NCBI GenBank assembly: GCA_021018995.1 | Contig: CM037593.1 | Coordinates: forward strand, 12,490,088-12,554,087 | From: Chloranthus sessilifolius | Lineage: Eukaryota; Streptophyta; Magnoliopsida; Chloranthales; Chloranthaceae | Direction: 5' to 3' | Length of the DNA stretch: 64,000 nt | In this document: positions 37,901 to 45,167 of the stretch, in pieces | How positions within the stretch are numbered: position 1 is the stretch's first letter | Layout: the number at the start of each line of letters is the position of its first letter | The notes under the pieces: model-generated | The model's database searches: none | What the model saw: the letters and a program-made list of their open reading frames with translations, nothing else | Told to the model about the DNA's origin: nothing | Translations under genes and position numbers: made by a program

Positions 37901-39727
37901 AAAAAAAAAATGTATGATCTATCACTTTGACTGTGTGGAGTACCCACATCTTTAACCATTGATGGTATACGAACATTTAAACACCATTTTGGTGTTTAAA
38001 TGATGGCCAGGAGTCCATTGCCCATATGTTCTACCATTGACTGAAATCTCTCCCTAGAAAGATTTGTTCAATTTTATACTGCCAAAGGCAGTTGACGAGC
38101 CAATGGTGTAAGATTATCATGTATTTTTTATTCATCAATTGTAGGGAAAGTGTGCTTTATAAATATTACAAGACATTAAAATGCTGTGTATATTCTGAAT
38201 AAAATTGTTGAAAGGTGGATTGTTGTTGGTTACACAAGCTTCTTTTAGTGCTGGAAATTAATGTGATTACCCTTTGTGGGATTGGAATTAGTGGAGTGAA
38301 GCAACTACCTTTCTATGAGTTCTTTTATGAAAATAATATCGATTATGTACAAAGTCTCCTATTGGCCAAATCTTGGCATTCATAGTGATCAATCTTTTGG
38401 CCCCCTCAGAGACGGGCCATAGCTCAATAATGACAGGTCATACATTTTCAAATACCAACCATACGAGAAATGAGCTTTTTTGTAGGTCCTGATAAATAAA
38501 TTTAGACCATCCAACTTGGATTTTTTCGTAGGGTGACCCATTCCCAGTCTAGATTGTGACCATGTTATAATTTTGGATGCCTATGGCAGTAATTTTCATA
38601 GATTATTCCTCATGACGCAAGAGACCCAATGTGGAGACCCGGTGAGTCGATCATGTGATTCAAACAGTCGAACACCTTTAAAATGAATGGCTAAATCTGA
38701 TTTTGGAGATTTACACGACGACTGTTCATTTAAAAGTCGTTTCACCTCTTTGAATCACAGGGAAGATGCATTTTCGATGCAATCTTCGACACTGCAGATA
38801 CTTGGCTTGTGAACGGGTTGGGTATCCTCTACCAGCACATCCAAATAGTGGAGATTGATTCAATTTTTAGGAACTATGGCCCATCTGAGGTATGCCATGA
38901 TGATTTGACTGTTCAGTTCTTCGATAGATGTATGAAGAGGTAGCTAAAAGAATCTTTATCTTAAGGACTCTGGTCTGGAACCAGGGGCCTTATCCTTTAC
39001 ATAGTCACCAAGTCGGGGTTTGGTAAGGTTAAAATTCGAAAAATTCTGCAAAATTCGGCAGGTTCGGGGAAAAACTTGGAGAAAGATCGGCGTCAAATTA
39101 AGATTAAAAAGTACAAAATTAAAATATATTAAAAATCACGATTTATTGGAAAAAAAATCATGAATTATTCGTGAAGTTTTAAGAAACATACGAATTTTTC
39201 AAAAATTTGCAAATAATTCGTGATTAATTCGTGTAACCTTAAATTCGCAAATTATTCGTGAATTTATCCATAAGTTGGAGAATTTGGTGACTGATCCTTT
39301 ATAGCTGGATAACTTAGTTTCTAGCATTGACAAACCCTAATGTGAACCGTTTCTTATCTTGCAGAACGAGCTTGACTATGGAGGAGAGGACAGATCAATG
39401 TCTCCGAGGTTGCAATTTCAACACCATCAGTCCCAGTCAAGTGGGGATTTTGCGCTGGCTACAGTGGGACATGGTCTTCGGTCAGGGCATTCCGATCAAA
39501 CAAAAAATTCCATGTTCTCAAATGCTCTATCGAGTCCTGTTAGGCGGAGCCTTCAGCCTTTTGACATGGGCCAGGGAGGGTATTATCCAAACAGTGGTTT
39601 GCCAAATGGAAATGGCGCACGGAATCACGAAACGACTCCTCATCAGAACCGTGATGGTAATTCTAACAGTTCCAACGATTCATCCATGGACATGCGCGAA
39701 GAAAGCCCCCGTCATGAATCTTACTGA
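4767..39727 (+). CDS. Conserved plant protein of the 'holocarboxylase synthetase'-labelled family; three exons spanning 35 kb
   Basis: The exons at 4767-4925, 32894-32974 and 39365-39727 join in phase 0 to give 200 residues. The N-terminus [18 protein letters not shown], the [20 protein letters not shown] segment and the C-terminal [13 protein letters not shown] match a small plant family that I recall being labelled 'holocarboxylase synthetase'. No biotin-ligase domain is visible, so that name is doubtful; the true function is unknown. Residues 1-80 look helical and residues 81-200 are low-complexity, rich in Ser, Asn, Gln and Gly. The basic KKRK near the start could be a nuclear signal. Relative to my memory of relatives, the linker after [10 protein letters not shown] is shorter. 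All exon boundaries use GT-AG. The introns, 27,968 and 6,390 bp, consist largely of transposons, and the big elements lie antisense to the gene. Confidence 0.85.
4926..6075 (+). repeat. Tandem array of a ~305-bp T-rich unit at the start of intron 1
   Basis: Units begin with the phrase GGTTTGGG-TTCTTTAC-TTTTAAAAATACAAG at about 4926, 5230, 5541 and 5846; the fourth is incomplete and is followed by a MITE. Each carries TTGATTAGATG, TTTGATTGATTGATCTTC and GGTCTTCACG-ATTTGAGTTTTG phrases. The first unit starts right at the splice donor, so each later unit repeats a donor-like GTTTGGG. The units are diverged (roughly 80-85% by eye). The sequence is T-rich, as plant introns usually are. Confidence 0.75.
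6115..6307. mobile_element. hAT MITE of the GGGTCAAAATATC family (copy 1, intron 1)
   Basis: The ends ATGGGTCAAAATATCATCC and, inverted, CATGGATCAAAATCTCGG match those of the 5.2-kb hAT at 53231-58468. The interior is built of repeated CGATACGTATCGG palindromes. The target duplication is not recognisable. The right flank returns to the 305-bp intron repeat (GGTCTTCATGTATTTGAG), so the element landed in that array. Confidence 0.65.
6599..6620. repeat. (GT)n microsatellite, about 11 units, intron 1
   Basis: An uninterrupted GT run stands in otherwise ordinary intron sequence. It is directly visible and probably length-variable. Confidence 0.9.
6779..6846 (+). repeat. Left part of a ~60-bp intron minisatellite split by the Copia insertion
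   Basis: The phrases TTATTTTGT and TTCTCATTGTTAATCTT continue on the other side of the Copia element at 28021-28200, where TTCTCATTGTTAATCTTAATTA recurs with a spacing of about 60 bp. The Copia target duplication (ATCTT) is part of the unit. Confidence 0.6.
6847..7733 (-). repeat. 3' LTR of the Sirevirus-like element
   Basis: The 887-bp repeat starts, on the minus strand, TGTTAGCATATTTTTGTC and ends GAAATTTCA. A TATA box, TATATAAA (minus strand, about 7335-7342), lies about 400 bp from its start. Long GTC/GAC-rich phrases with CGGACG motifs fill the middle. Its partner lies at 27156-28020. Confidence 0.9.
7734..8010 (-). promoter_or_regulatory. Polypurine tract and further PPT-like motifs
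   Basis: On the minus strand, ACAAAGGGGAAGAT abuts the 3' LTR as a polypurine tract. Two further purine blocks, TTTAGGGGGAGTCC (about 7862-7875) and GACAAAAAGGGGGAGATAG (about 8000-8018), lie upstream. Repeated PPT-like blocks before the 3' LTR are a known Sirevirus feature. Confidence 0.65.
8100..9480 (-). other. Accessory coding-like region between pol and the 3' LTR (relic)
   Basis: The minus strand carries protein-like stretches, including a proline-rich one at 8166-8501 ([15 protein letters not shown], then [19 protein letters not shown]). Further pieces run to a start-like [11 protein letters not shown] near 9450. None resembles gag or pol. Sireviruses commonly carry an extra ORF in this position, and plant databases hold a 'putative plant transposon protein' family often found beside retroelements. 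The region is broken, and its identity is not settled. Confidence 0.4.
9590..10345. repeat. GC-rich tandem repeats with GGACGTCC palindromes inside the Copia relic
   Basis: Two large units of about 345-360 bp begin at GATTTGGTACAAAAATGAGC (about 9636) and GATTTGGTACCAAAATGAGC (about 9979). The second holds three ~60-bp subunits starting GTTGTGCAGGGATTGGATCC (near 10015, 10070 and 10124). The units are packed with CGGACGTCCG, CATGCGCATGC and CCACGTGG palindromes. Base composition is far above the local GC level. All frames look open only because the repeat length and composition allow it. Confidence 0.75.
13755..15520 (+). pseudogene. LINE copy 1 ORF1 region with a RanBP2-type zinc finger at its start
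   Basis: The first frame (13755-14174) reads [18 protein letters not shown] and continues [16 protein letters not shown]. It fits the RanBP2 zinc-finger pattern W-x-C-x2-C-x3-N-x6-C, with a Tyr where the last Cys of the usual CxxC would stand (CHRYGC). After it, frames at 14336-14635 ([20 protein letters not shown], then [11 protein letters not shown]) match the DUF4283-type middle of plant LINE ORF1. The 14657-15520 frame is the variable C-terminal part. At least two frame changes and a stop separate the parts. The zinc finger could be a native ORF1 module or a captured host exon. Confidence 0.65.
16210..19830 (+). pseudogene. LINE copy 1 ORF2: endonuclease, reverse transcriptase, zf-RVT
   Basis: ORF2 opens [19 protein letters not shown], the N-terminus of an EEP-type endonuclease, and [12 protein letters not shown] (near 16623) and [10 protein letters not shown] (near 16870) supply the catalytic D/N and SDH motifs. 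The RT core runs from [15 protein letters not shown] (near 17560) through [20 protein letters not shown] and [14 protein letters not shown] to YADDMILFG (near 18261). The C-terminal zf-RVT domain ([19 protein letters not shown], then [18 protein letters not shown]) lies at 19350-19530. A stop after the first QETK (16323), frame changes near 16670, 18260, 18900-18990 and 19575, and a TAG near 17250 disable it. No RNase H domain is seen. Confidence 0.85.
21838..26720 (-). pseudogene. gag-pol region of the Sirevirus-like relic
   Basis: On the minus strand, from high to low coordinate, it shows gag (26720-25905, with a zinc-knuckle-like [10 protein letters not shown]), a GAG-pre-integrase segment (24968-24471, [19 protein letters not shown]), an integrase core (24457-23852, with [10 protein letters not shown]), reverse transcriptase (about 23450-22495, YVDDIIFGS) and RNase H (22553-21838, with ADIFTKPL). 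It is a broken fossil with numerous interruptions. A 23-base C run (G on the coding strand) ends the recognisable coding part. Confidence 0.85.
21885..21907. repeat. Homopolymer of 23 C
   Basis: The C run is directly visible near the pol end of the Copia relic. Its true length may be uncertain because homopolymers are prone to sequencing and assembly error. Confidence 0.85.
27140..27155 (-). promoter_or_regulatory. Primer-binding site of the Sirevirus-like relic
   Basis: Directly inside the 5' LTR the minus strand reads TTTGGTATTAGAGCCGG. Its TGGTATTAGAGC core matches the 3' end of initiator Met-tRNA, the usual Copia primer, with one difference. It confirms the minus orientation of the element. 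Confidence 0.75.
27156..28020 (-). repeat. 5' LTR of the Sirevirus-like element
   Basis: The 865-bp partner of the repeat at 6847-7733 has the same TG...CA ends and internal order. Reading frames within it (for example 27624-28037) are LTR text, not genes. Confidence 0.9.
28021..28260 (+). repeat. Right part of the intron minisatellite
   Basis: Three or four diverged ~60-bp units carrying TTCTCATTGTTAATCTTAATTA and TTTATTTTGTTATG phrases continue the array cut by the Copia insertion at 6846. Confidence 0.6.
28261..28809 (+). other. Intron 1 sequence with no recognised feature
   Basis: The sequence is AT-rich and has no repeat ends, coding motif or RNA-gene pattern that I can identify. Confidence 0.5.
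28815..29753 (-). repeat. 3' LTR of the small Copia-type element with a ~650-bp foreign segment
   Basis: The segment between about 29038 and 29690 has no counterpart in the 5' LTR. It ends with the phrase CCAAACATCCTCGTGCGAAC, followed by CATTGTGCGCTTGC, which resembles the LTR/leader junction text of plant retroelements. Its ends and any duplication are not resolved. Confidence 0.6.
31636..31649 (-). promoter_or_regulatory. Met-tRNA primer-binding site of the small Copia-type element
   Basis: The minus strand reads TGGTATCAGAGAGGG directly after the 5' LTR, which is the standard plant Copia primer site. Confidence 0.75.
31650..31935 (-). repeat. 5' LTR of the small Copia-type element
   Basis: The 286-bp repeat matches the outer parts of 28815-29753 closely (about 90% by eye). 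Confidence 0.8.
31941..32893 (+). other. End of intron 1, including branch and acceptor region
   Basis: Ordinary T-rich intron text leads to the acceptor TGTCTTATGCAG (ending 32893). A GGTTCAATCCC phrase at about 32187, followed by an A-rich run, recalls the B box of a tRNA-derived SINE. No convincing A box or duplicated flank supports that, so it is left uncalled. Confidence 0.55.
32894..32974 (+). CDS. Host gene exon 2 (27 codons)
   Basis: The exon reads [19 protein letters not shown] and continues ADIVAYLQ, the central conserved motif of the family. It is flanked by TTATGCAG and GTTTTTCTG. Both boundaries are phase 0. The exon is an exact 81 bp with no open-frame start of its own, so ORF searches miss it. 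It joins L53 of exon 1 to N81 of exon 3. Confidence 0.9.
33130..33600 (-). mobile_element. LINE 3'-end remnant in intron 2
   Basis: Read on the minus strand, a T-rich stretch ends GTTTCACGTTTTAATGAAAG followed by TCGTTTACCAATAAAAACC, the typical close of plant L1 3' UTRs. No coding domain is present. The 5' boundary is approximate. Confidence 0.4.
33601..34052 (+). other. Intron 2 sequence with no recognised feature
   Basis: Nothing recognisable is seen here: no repeat ends, no coding motif. Confidence 0.45.
34053..34148. repeat. Perfect tandem duplication of 48 bp
   Basis: CGGTATATTTAATCTTTGTC through to ACACCTTATCA is present twice in a row (34053-34100 and 34101-34148). The copies differ only at the last base, so the duplication is recent. 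Confidence 0.9.
34301..34599. repeat. Tandem duplication of 150 bp
   Basis: The unit starting GGCTTAATAACATATAGAAT occurs at 34301-34450 and 34451-34599 with about 95% identity. It includes the phrase TAATTTAATTATACATTTA. It is a local duplication, not a transposon. Confidence 0.9.
34944..38020. mobile_element. MITE of about 460 bp split by LINE copy 2
   Basis: The left end ATGGCTCCTGACCGACATTT and the right end read inverted, ATGGACTCCTGGCCATCATTT, match. Each carries a short inner palindrome (TTTAAACACC, then GGTGTTTAAA). The inner flanks resume at either side of the LINE. No family-specific target duplication was identified; a hAT or Mutator origin is possible. Confidence 0.6.
35291..37904 (+). 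mobile_element. L1-type LINE, copy 2, 5'-truncated, intron 2
   Basis: This 2.6-kb copy aligns with copy 1 from about 17386 to its 3' end (roughly 75% identity by eye). It ends with the same CTCTATTACCTATC-An tail. AAAAAATGTATGA occurs at 35278-35290 and about 37905-37917, a target duplication overlapping the A tail. RT motifs [13 protein letters not shown] (near 35470) and FADDTILFG (near 36171), and zf-RVT phrases (near 37370-37450), are visible. It is damaged by several stops and frame changes. The 5' truncation starts inside ORF2, as is usual for incomplete target-primed reverse transcription. Confidence 0.88.
38021..38992 (+). other. Intron 2 sequence with no firm feature
   Basis: The only structure seen is a weak inverted repeat at about 38651-38760 (GTGATTCAAACAGTCGAAC against an inverse near 38750), possibly a small decayed MITE. 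Confidence 0.4.
39001..39294. mobile_element. hAT-type MITE 70 bp before exon 3
   Basis: The ends ATAGTCACCAA and (inverted) TCAGTCACCAA are flanked by TCCTTTAC (38993-39000) and TCCTTTAT (39295-39302), a 7-of-8 match to an 8-bp hAT duplication. The interior is AT-rich with repeated AATTCGTG and ATTATTCGTGAA phrases. The element lies directly upstream of the exon 3 branch-point region. Confidence 0.6.
39365..39727 (+). CDS. Host gene exon 3 (120 codons and stop)
   Basis: The exon begins after TCTTATCTTGCAG with [19 protein letters not shown], continues through [20 protein letters not shown] and ends [12 protein letters not shown] with TGA at 39725-39727. The [15 protein letters not shown] block is strongly conserved in the family as I recall it. 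The overlapping frame at 39327-39809 is a shadow. The exon codes for the serine- and asparagine-rich tail, which probably lacks fixed structure. Confidence 0.9.
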   Translation, partial: NELDYGGEDRSMSPRLQFQHHQSQSSGDFALATVGHGLRSGHSDQTKNSMFSNALSSPVRRSLQPFDMGQGGYYPNSGLPNGNGARNHETTPHQNRDGNSNSSNDSSMDMREESPRHESY

Positions 39728-40040
39728 TAAAAGGAGGACGCTACGACCATATGTTGGTGGGTCTTGCAATTTTACTTTTGAGCTTGGTTTTTATATGGAG
39801 GAATTGTAGCATGGTGGTTTCACTATGGAAGTTGGTGGAAGGTGCTCTTGCTCATTGATCCAGACCGTCCAATCAATTGTCCCCTGTTTGCATATATCAA
39901 AGCTCAAAGTGGCGCATGACCTAGGCATTCAAGGCGTCAAGTGCTTCATGAGAAATGCCCCACAAAAGACGGTTCAAAGGTTGGCCCTGTGTTGTGTGGG
40001 TCATCTCTCATCCAATAAAGAGCTGGCCCTTTGTTTGCAT
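39728..40040 (+). terminator. 3' UTR and likely polyadenylation signal of the host gene
   Basis: About 300 bases of 3' UTR follow the stop. A canonical AATAAA at 40014-40019 is followed by TG-rich text (TTTGTTTGCATGG), so cleavage near 40040 is plausible. Plants use loose signals, so other sites are possible. Confidence 0.45.
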
Positions 40041-41637
40041 GGTACTGATTGATGAGTACGAACTAGAACCATATGGCTAATAACCACACTATATTTCCTC
40101 ATCTCTTTCTATTAATTTAGTGCAATACTAACTGAAAAAGAAAGCATGATACAATAGGTTGCTACTTATGGATATATGCATGTGGTGCCTGTATCTTGGG
40201 AGGAGAATGCAATGAAAAGTACAAAGGACATTCTCATGCATGGTGATTGCCTATGCTGTCTGTTGATCCGTCAAAAGGTCCTTGCCATCTTTTACTTTTT
40301 GGCATTCTACAAAAATTCTACTGTAGTGTTTCCTTTGAATCTATGATGCATGTTCATTCGTCAGCGGCATTTTCAGATTCATTTGGAAAGTTTGTTGATG
40401 TTTTCTTACATTGTTATAATCATATATTGATATGTTTTTCTTGAATTTCTTCTCAAATCTGAATGCGGGATGCTCCTTCTAGCATTGATATGTATGTGGG
40501 ACGCATGTAATCAACAAGGGATTTTTAAATTTTGTTATTTATGGGTAATTCTATAAATTTCATTAAAGATGAACAAAGCTTACAGCAGATCAAAAGAGGC
40601 TCAGCAAGGTGCTCAGCCTGCAAGTAAAATTCAACAAGGGATGCTTGTTCCTTGCTGATGTTTGTTTGCCTCTCCATTTACATTTTCTAGCAAATTTCCA
40701 TAATTGTGGTTTATGGGTTATTTGTATCTTTAGTGTTGGGGGAATAATCTGTACTCATGTGCATTTATAATATGGATTTGCAATTACCTTCATAGGTCTG
40801 TCTATTTTTGATGGAGGAAATTATCATGACCATTATTATTTTCCTTTTTTTTTTAATAACCTGGGTGTCCAAGCCTCTTAGAGCACCCCACTAATCACAG
40901 GGGCATGTGCGCACCCCAAGTTGGCACGTGCCGAGTTAGCATGGGATATAAATCCCTAGGGTGGCCACAAGGGGGATTCAGACTATTATTATTAGTAGTA
41001 GTATTAGTACTAGTAATAGCAGAAGAGGAAGAGGAAGAAGTCCAACCCATGCACCAAGTGCAATGCACCTGTCTCTCTCCGTCTGCAAACATGGTCAATC
41101 CCAAGGATTGACCATGTGGGAATTTATGAATGCTCAAATCTGTAAAGTACGTTTTTTTTACTTTTGCTGATTTGGCACTGGAAAATATCTTTGCATTTTC
41201 CAAGGTCAGTGAGGTGAATGAAGAGTGCCCTGTGCACCGCCTTTGATAATGCAGACCACACCATAATAGTCCCAAATAGATGAAAATATTGCCACAAATG
41301 ATCAAAAACCAGACTGCAGAAATAATGGAGATGGAAACCTACTTCTATTTCAAGATGATTGCGTAAAACACAATCAGTAAATTAACTGCTACTGAAACAG
41401 CAATTGATTGTGAATCTGGGATTAAATCTGATGAACAAACTCTGTATTCAGGTATGTTACAGCAGAAAAAATCCTTAATAAACAAGAGTAATATGAACTC
41501 TTTAAACAGTTATACCCAGCACTAATCAGCAGTGAGAAGTACGAAATAGTATGAATTAGTAACTCTGTAACAGCAGCAACTATCAAAAGACAGTTAAAAA
41601 TAATGTTTTCGTCCAGCTAATAAAATCCAGAGAAAGT
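40041..41637. other. Intergenic stretch with minor repeats
   Basis: A likely LINE 3'-end scrap on the minus strand lies at about 40540-40640 (ATTAAAGATGAACAAAGC, inverted). An ATT/AGT trinucleotide run is at 40982-41020. A GC-richer block at 40890-40975 with GCACGTGCC resembles no repeat I can name. There is no gene. Confidence 0.45.
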
Positions 41638-41654
41638 CCCTAAAACGGTAATAA

Positions 41655-41819
41655 AAAAAGGTCGTACCCAGTCCACAAGGCTCCCGCTTTCAGTGGGGTC
41701 TGGGAGAGGTAGATGGCAGGCAGCCATACCCGCATTTTGGAGAGGCTGATTCCAGGACTCGAACATGCGACCTATCTCTTTGGGCGGACAGCACTTGCCA
41801 TCGCACCAAGGTCGCCCTC
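41655..41819 (-). mobile_element. Au-type SINE (tRNA-derived)
   Basis: On the minus strand it reads GGGCGACCTTGGTGCGATGG with an A-box-like start, and GTTCGAGTCC as a B box. The Au core CAGCCTCTCCAAAATGCGGG and CTCTCCCAGACCCCACT follow, ending GGGTACGACCTTTTTTT. The flanks CCCTAAAACGGTAATAA (41638-41654) and CCCTAAAGCAGTAATAA (41820-41836) are a 17-bp target duplication with two differences. It is nearly full length. Confidence 0.9.
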
Positions 41820-41836
41820 CCCTAAAGCAGTAATAA

Positions 41837-42990
41837 TATTATCCTAATGTGACTTCGACACCAAGCAACCCAAAATACAAACTAATTAGTTGTTAATACC
41901 CTATTTTCTTCTAGGACCCAAAATAGTAAAACAAAAACAAAATGGTGCAACAACATAAATGCCTACCTTTTAGGGCTCTAACTATGCAATTAAGAGCTGT
42001 TGCTGGAATAAAGAGATCCCAAGATTTATCTCTCGTTAATCTCAGTTTATAGGGCACGTGATCACTTGAAGTGGTCAAGTGCTGGTCTTGGATAGTAAGA
42101 TCTCAGGTCCTTTTCTGAGTCTTCCGTTATGAAAAAATATTAGGGCCAATAAACTTTGAATCAAAGACCCAATAACCCTAATGTTTAAAGGCAAAGTGCG
42201 TCTTTAGTTTGAGTCCATTTTAGGACCCAGTAAACCCTTGTTATAGACTCTCTTTCAGGCCATTAACTAGCGTATTTTTATGGCTTTACAGCTCCTGTTG
42301 CTGCTGCTGCGGCAACTTTATAATAACTCCCCTCTTTCCATCTAATGCCATCATCCTTCTGGGTTGAGAAGACCTCGACTCTGGCGAGTTGTTCTTGTCA
42401 TACAATTTCAGACAACTTCTTTCTTTTTATTCTCTATGCCTTCTCTTTTTTATTTTTTGTCGGCCTCACTTGAGTGCATCCTCCTCCCGAGGTTGATAGA
42501 ACTCTCGATTCCGGTGAGTTGTTGTGGACATTCTTCTAATGATGCCTTGTGCAGCTTTTCAAATCTGTATCCAACAGTCCATATGGCTCTCCTTCCGGAG
42601 AGTGCACCTCGTCGTAAAATTCCTTCTTCCATACTCTTCAGTGCCTTGAAAACTAGACATGATACCTTTTCATGCTCTTTAGGACTCATCCAATAGTGTG
42701 GAAGTTTTGGTAAAGTTTGTCTTGGCATGAGATCCATATGATGTTGATTTTGTCTCATGAGAGGCAGCCCATTCGGCAATTCTTCATGTGTTATGTCTTC
42801 TTACTCTTTTTGGAGGGATGGAATAGGCTTAGGGATGGGTGTTGGATCAAAACCTCTTTAGCTACAAATGGCTAAACCAGCCCCGTTTCTTTGCTGCTCG
42901 CCATAGAATTTTACACGTTAAGAAGGTTTTCACCCTACTCTTTACAAAATATGGATGAAAACCACCCTTTAAGTGGTATTAGTAGCAGTC
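41837..42990. other. Intergenic stretch with no recognised gene
   Basis: A minus-strand open frame at 42450-42779 has mixed composition ([17 protein letters not shown]) but matches no family I know. It could be a scrap of an unidentified transposon or host exon. Confidence 0.4.
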
Positions 42991-42995
42991 CCACT

Positions 42996-43265
42996 TATTG
43001 AGGGTAATGTTCGATTGATTGCAGAGTTGATGTGTAGTAGGTAATATTGGGTATTTGGTTGTGTGAGTTGTAAATGTTGTATTGATGCTATTGTGGTGTG
43101 TAGTAGGTAATATTAGGTTTGTGAGTTGTAAAGGGTATAGTGCTAGTGGGGCTCTCTAACCCTAACTAAGCCATTCTACTCTCTCTCTCTCTCTCTCTCC
43201 CACCCCTAATGCGAATCTCTAATACGTAAATCAACTGTGAACATCTTTAGATACTGATCTCTTCT
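42996..43265 (+). repeat. 5' LTR of the plus-strand Copia relic
   Basis: It starts TATTGAGGGTAATG and ends CTGATCTCTTCT. It contains two GTGTAGTAGGTAATATT phrases and a CT microsatellite (43172-43200). The primer site TGGTGTCAGAGCCACC follows at once at 43266. Confidence 0.8.
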
Positions 43266-44567
43266 TGGTGTCAGAGCCACCTTAACCGGACCCATCTCTT
43301 CTCCAATATGTGTTGACGTCTTGCTGGTGTCAACTGGTTATATATATTTTACTTTCTTTGACCAGAACACCGCCATCAACAGCATCATAATTTAATTCTG
43401 CATCTTTTTTGTAAAGGGCACCATATATTTGAGTTGTATTTTTTGGAGATTCAAAGGCCCTTTTCGTAATCCAGTGATTCACAGTTTTCTGGGCATGAAT
43501 GCCTTTTGGTCTCACTTGTCTCGTCGAATCTGGGTTGGATTGAATCGATTTTTGATTCCCCACATTTTTCGTTCTTTCATCGTGATTGTTGAATCCTTCT
43601 CATGCTGAAGGAGTTTGCTTATATTTTGAAGGGTATTGAGCCATTTTGGATGATTTGTGCTGTCATCTTCCTCGGGTATACCTCGTATCCATTGCTCACA
43701 ATTTACTGCTCTAGTTTTTCTGTAGTTTTTAAAGGCACTTTTTGGGGTGTTTCTGTCGATTATGCCTCATATTGGGCAGTTATTCTATGTGGTCAGGTTT
43801 GGAGCCTGTTTGTGCTTGTGGATGTTTTCCCTACAGTTTTAGATTAGTGTTTGTGCCTTGCCTCCATTGTATTGTTGATCATGGAGCCGAAAACCACTTG
43901 TTACTACCTCAGCTGATCCCAATCCATCTCATGGGATTACCAGTGCCAATCTTGATGGAAAAAGCTTTATTTCTTGGACCCGCTCCGTAAAGCTGTATTT
44001 GGGAAGCTGCGGCAAGTTGCATCATATCCTTGTTAATCCTTCCCGCTCATCAGATCCTACCCCTTCCACTCATCAGACCCTACCCACACTTAATTGGAAG
44101 TAAAAAATTGTACTATTGTTGGATGGTTATGAATTCCATGGAGGAGCCCATATGCAATATGCTCATGTTTCACCCTACCCACACTTTATGGGAAGTCAAA
44201 AATTGTACTATCGTTGGATGATTATGAACTTCATGGGGGAGCCCATGCAATATGTTCATGTGTCATGACACCGCACATAGTTAATGGGATGTCCATACTC
44301 ATATGTATGCACATTCCAAGAATGACTGCTGAATTTACCAATTATATTGTGAGGGTATCTCGTATCGAACAAGGGGATAAATCTACGGTTGATTATTTTG
44401 GATATCTACAACGAAGGTGAGATGAACTTAGCCAGTATGAGCCACCATCTGAATATCTAGGAGAAGGTTCCAAGTTTGCTACCGTAGGCTCGAGCATCGG
44501 CAAATTTATTGTTCCCTCATGGGATTGCGCCCCGAGTTTGCGCAGTTGAGAGCTCAAATACTTGCTA

Positions 44568-44873
44568 CTATGGGTCTTGACGGGCCGAGGTCGATCCCTG
44601 CCACAATGGACCAGGTATGGGCCTATGTAAGTGGCCCAATGCATAAATGGGCTTACCCGGCCCGATTAGTAAGCCGACTGGGTATGGGTTAGTTTCGAAA
44701 GCGCGATTAAAAATCAACCTGTTTAAGCCCGACCTGAACTCGGCCCGAATCCATCAAATTAGTTTATTTATATAGACCGCGACTCGACCCGACATGGGTC
44801 GGGTATGGCCTAAGGTAAGGCAAGCCCGATTCATAATGGGCTGGCATTTAATGCCCGACCTGACCCACTGAAC
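44568..44873. mobile_element. MITE in the gag part of the Copia relic
   Basis: TACTTGCTA occurs on both sides (44559-44567 and 44874-44882). The ends TATGGGTCTTGACGGGC and (inverted) CAGTGGGTCAGGTCGGGC resemble each other. The interior is rich in GGCCCGA and CGACCCGAC phrases, as in the elements at 4170-4544 and 61070-61420. The 9-bp repeat would suggest Mutator, the end motif hAT. Confidence 0.55.
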
Positions 44874-45167
44874 TACTTGCTATTGATCATTTTTCCCCTT
44901 ATTGTTTTTTCTACCATCAATTGGGATGAGCGTCGAGGTGTCATTATTGCCCCATCTAGTACCACTCCTACTCCTGAGCATATTGCCCTTGCTATTGAGT
45001 CTCGGGGTAAGGAGTGGAGGTCCGACGGAGATTGTCGTTGGGGAGTGGAGGTCGTAGCGGCCGCCACAACACTTTGGTTTGCACTTCTATTGATGCAAGT
45101 TGCCACTCTTCTGAAGATCTTTATGCCAACACTGATACTGTATTTGACTCGAGTACTCTTTGATCTG

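Noticed and set aside
39327-39809. 160-codon frame over exon 3
   Set aside because: It is a shadow frame; the conserved product is in another frame with a proper splice acceptor.
40860-41110. GC-richer block with GCACGTGCC that could be a SINE or gene scrap
   Set aside because: No promoter boxes, tail or flank duplication could be found.
42450-42779. 109-codon minus-strand frame
   Set aside because: Composition is moderately protein-like, but there is no known motif, splice context or second exon; it was left as unidentified.
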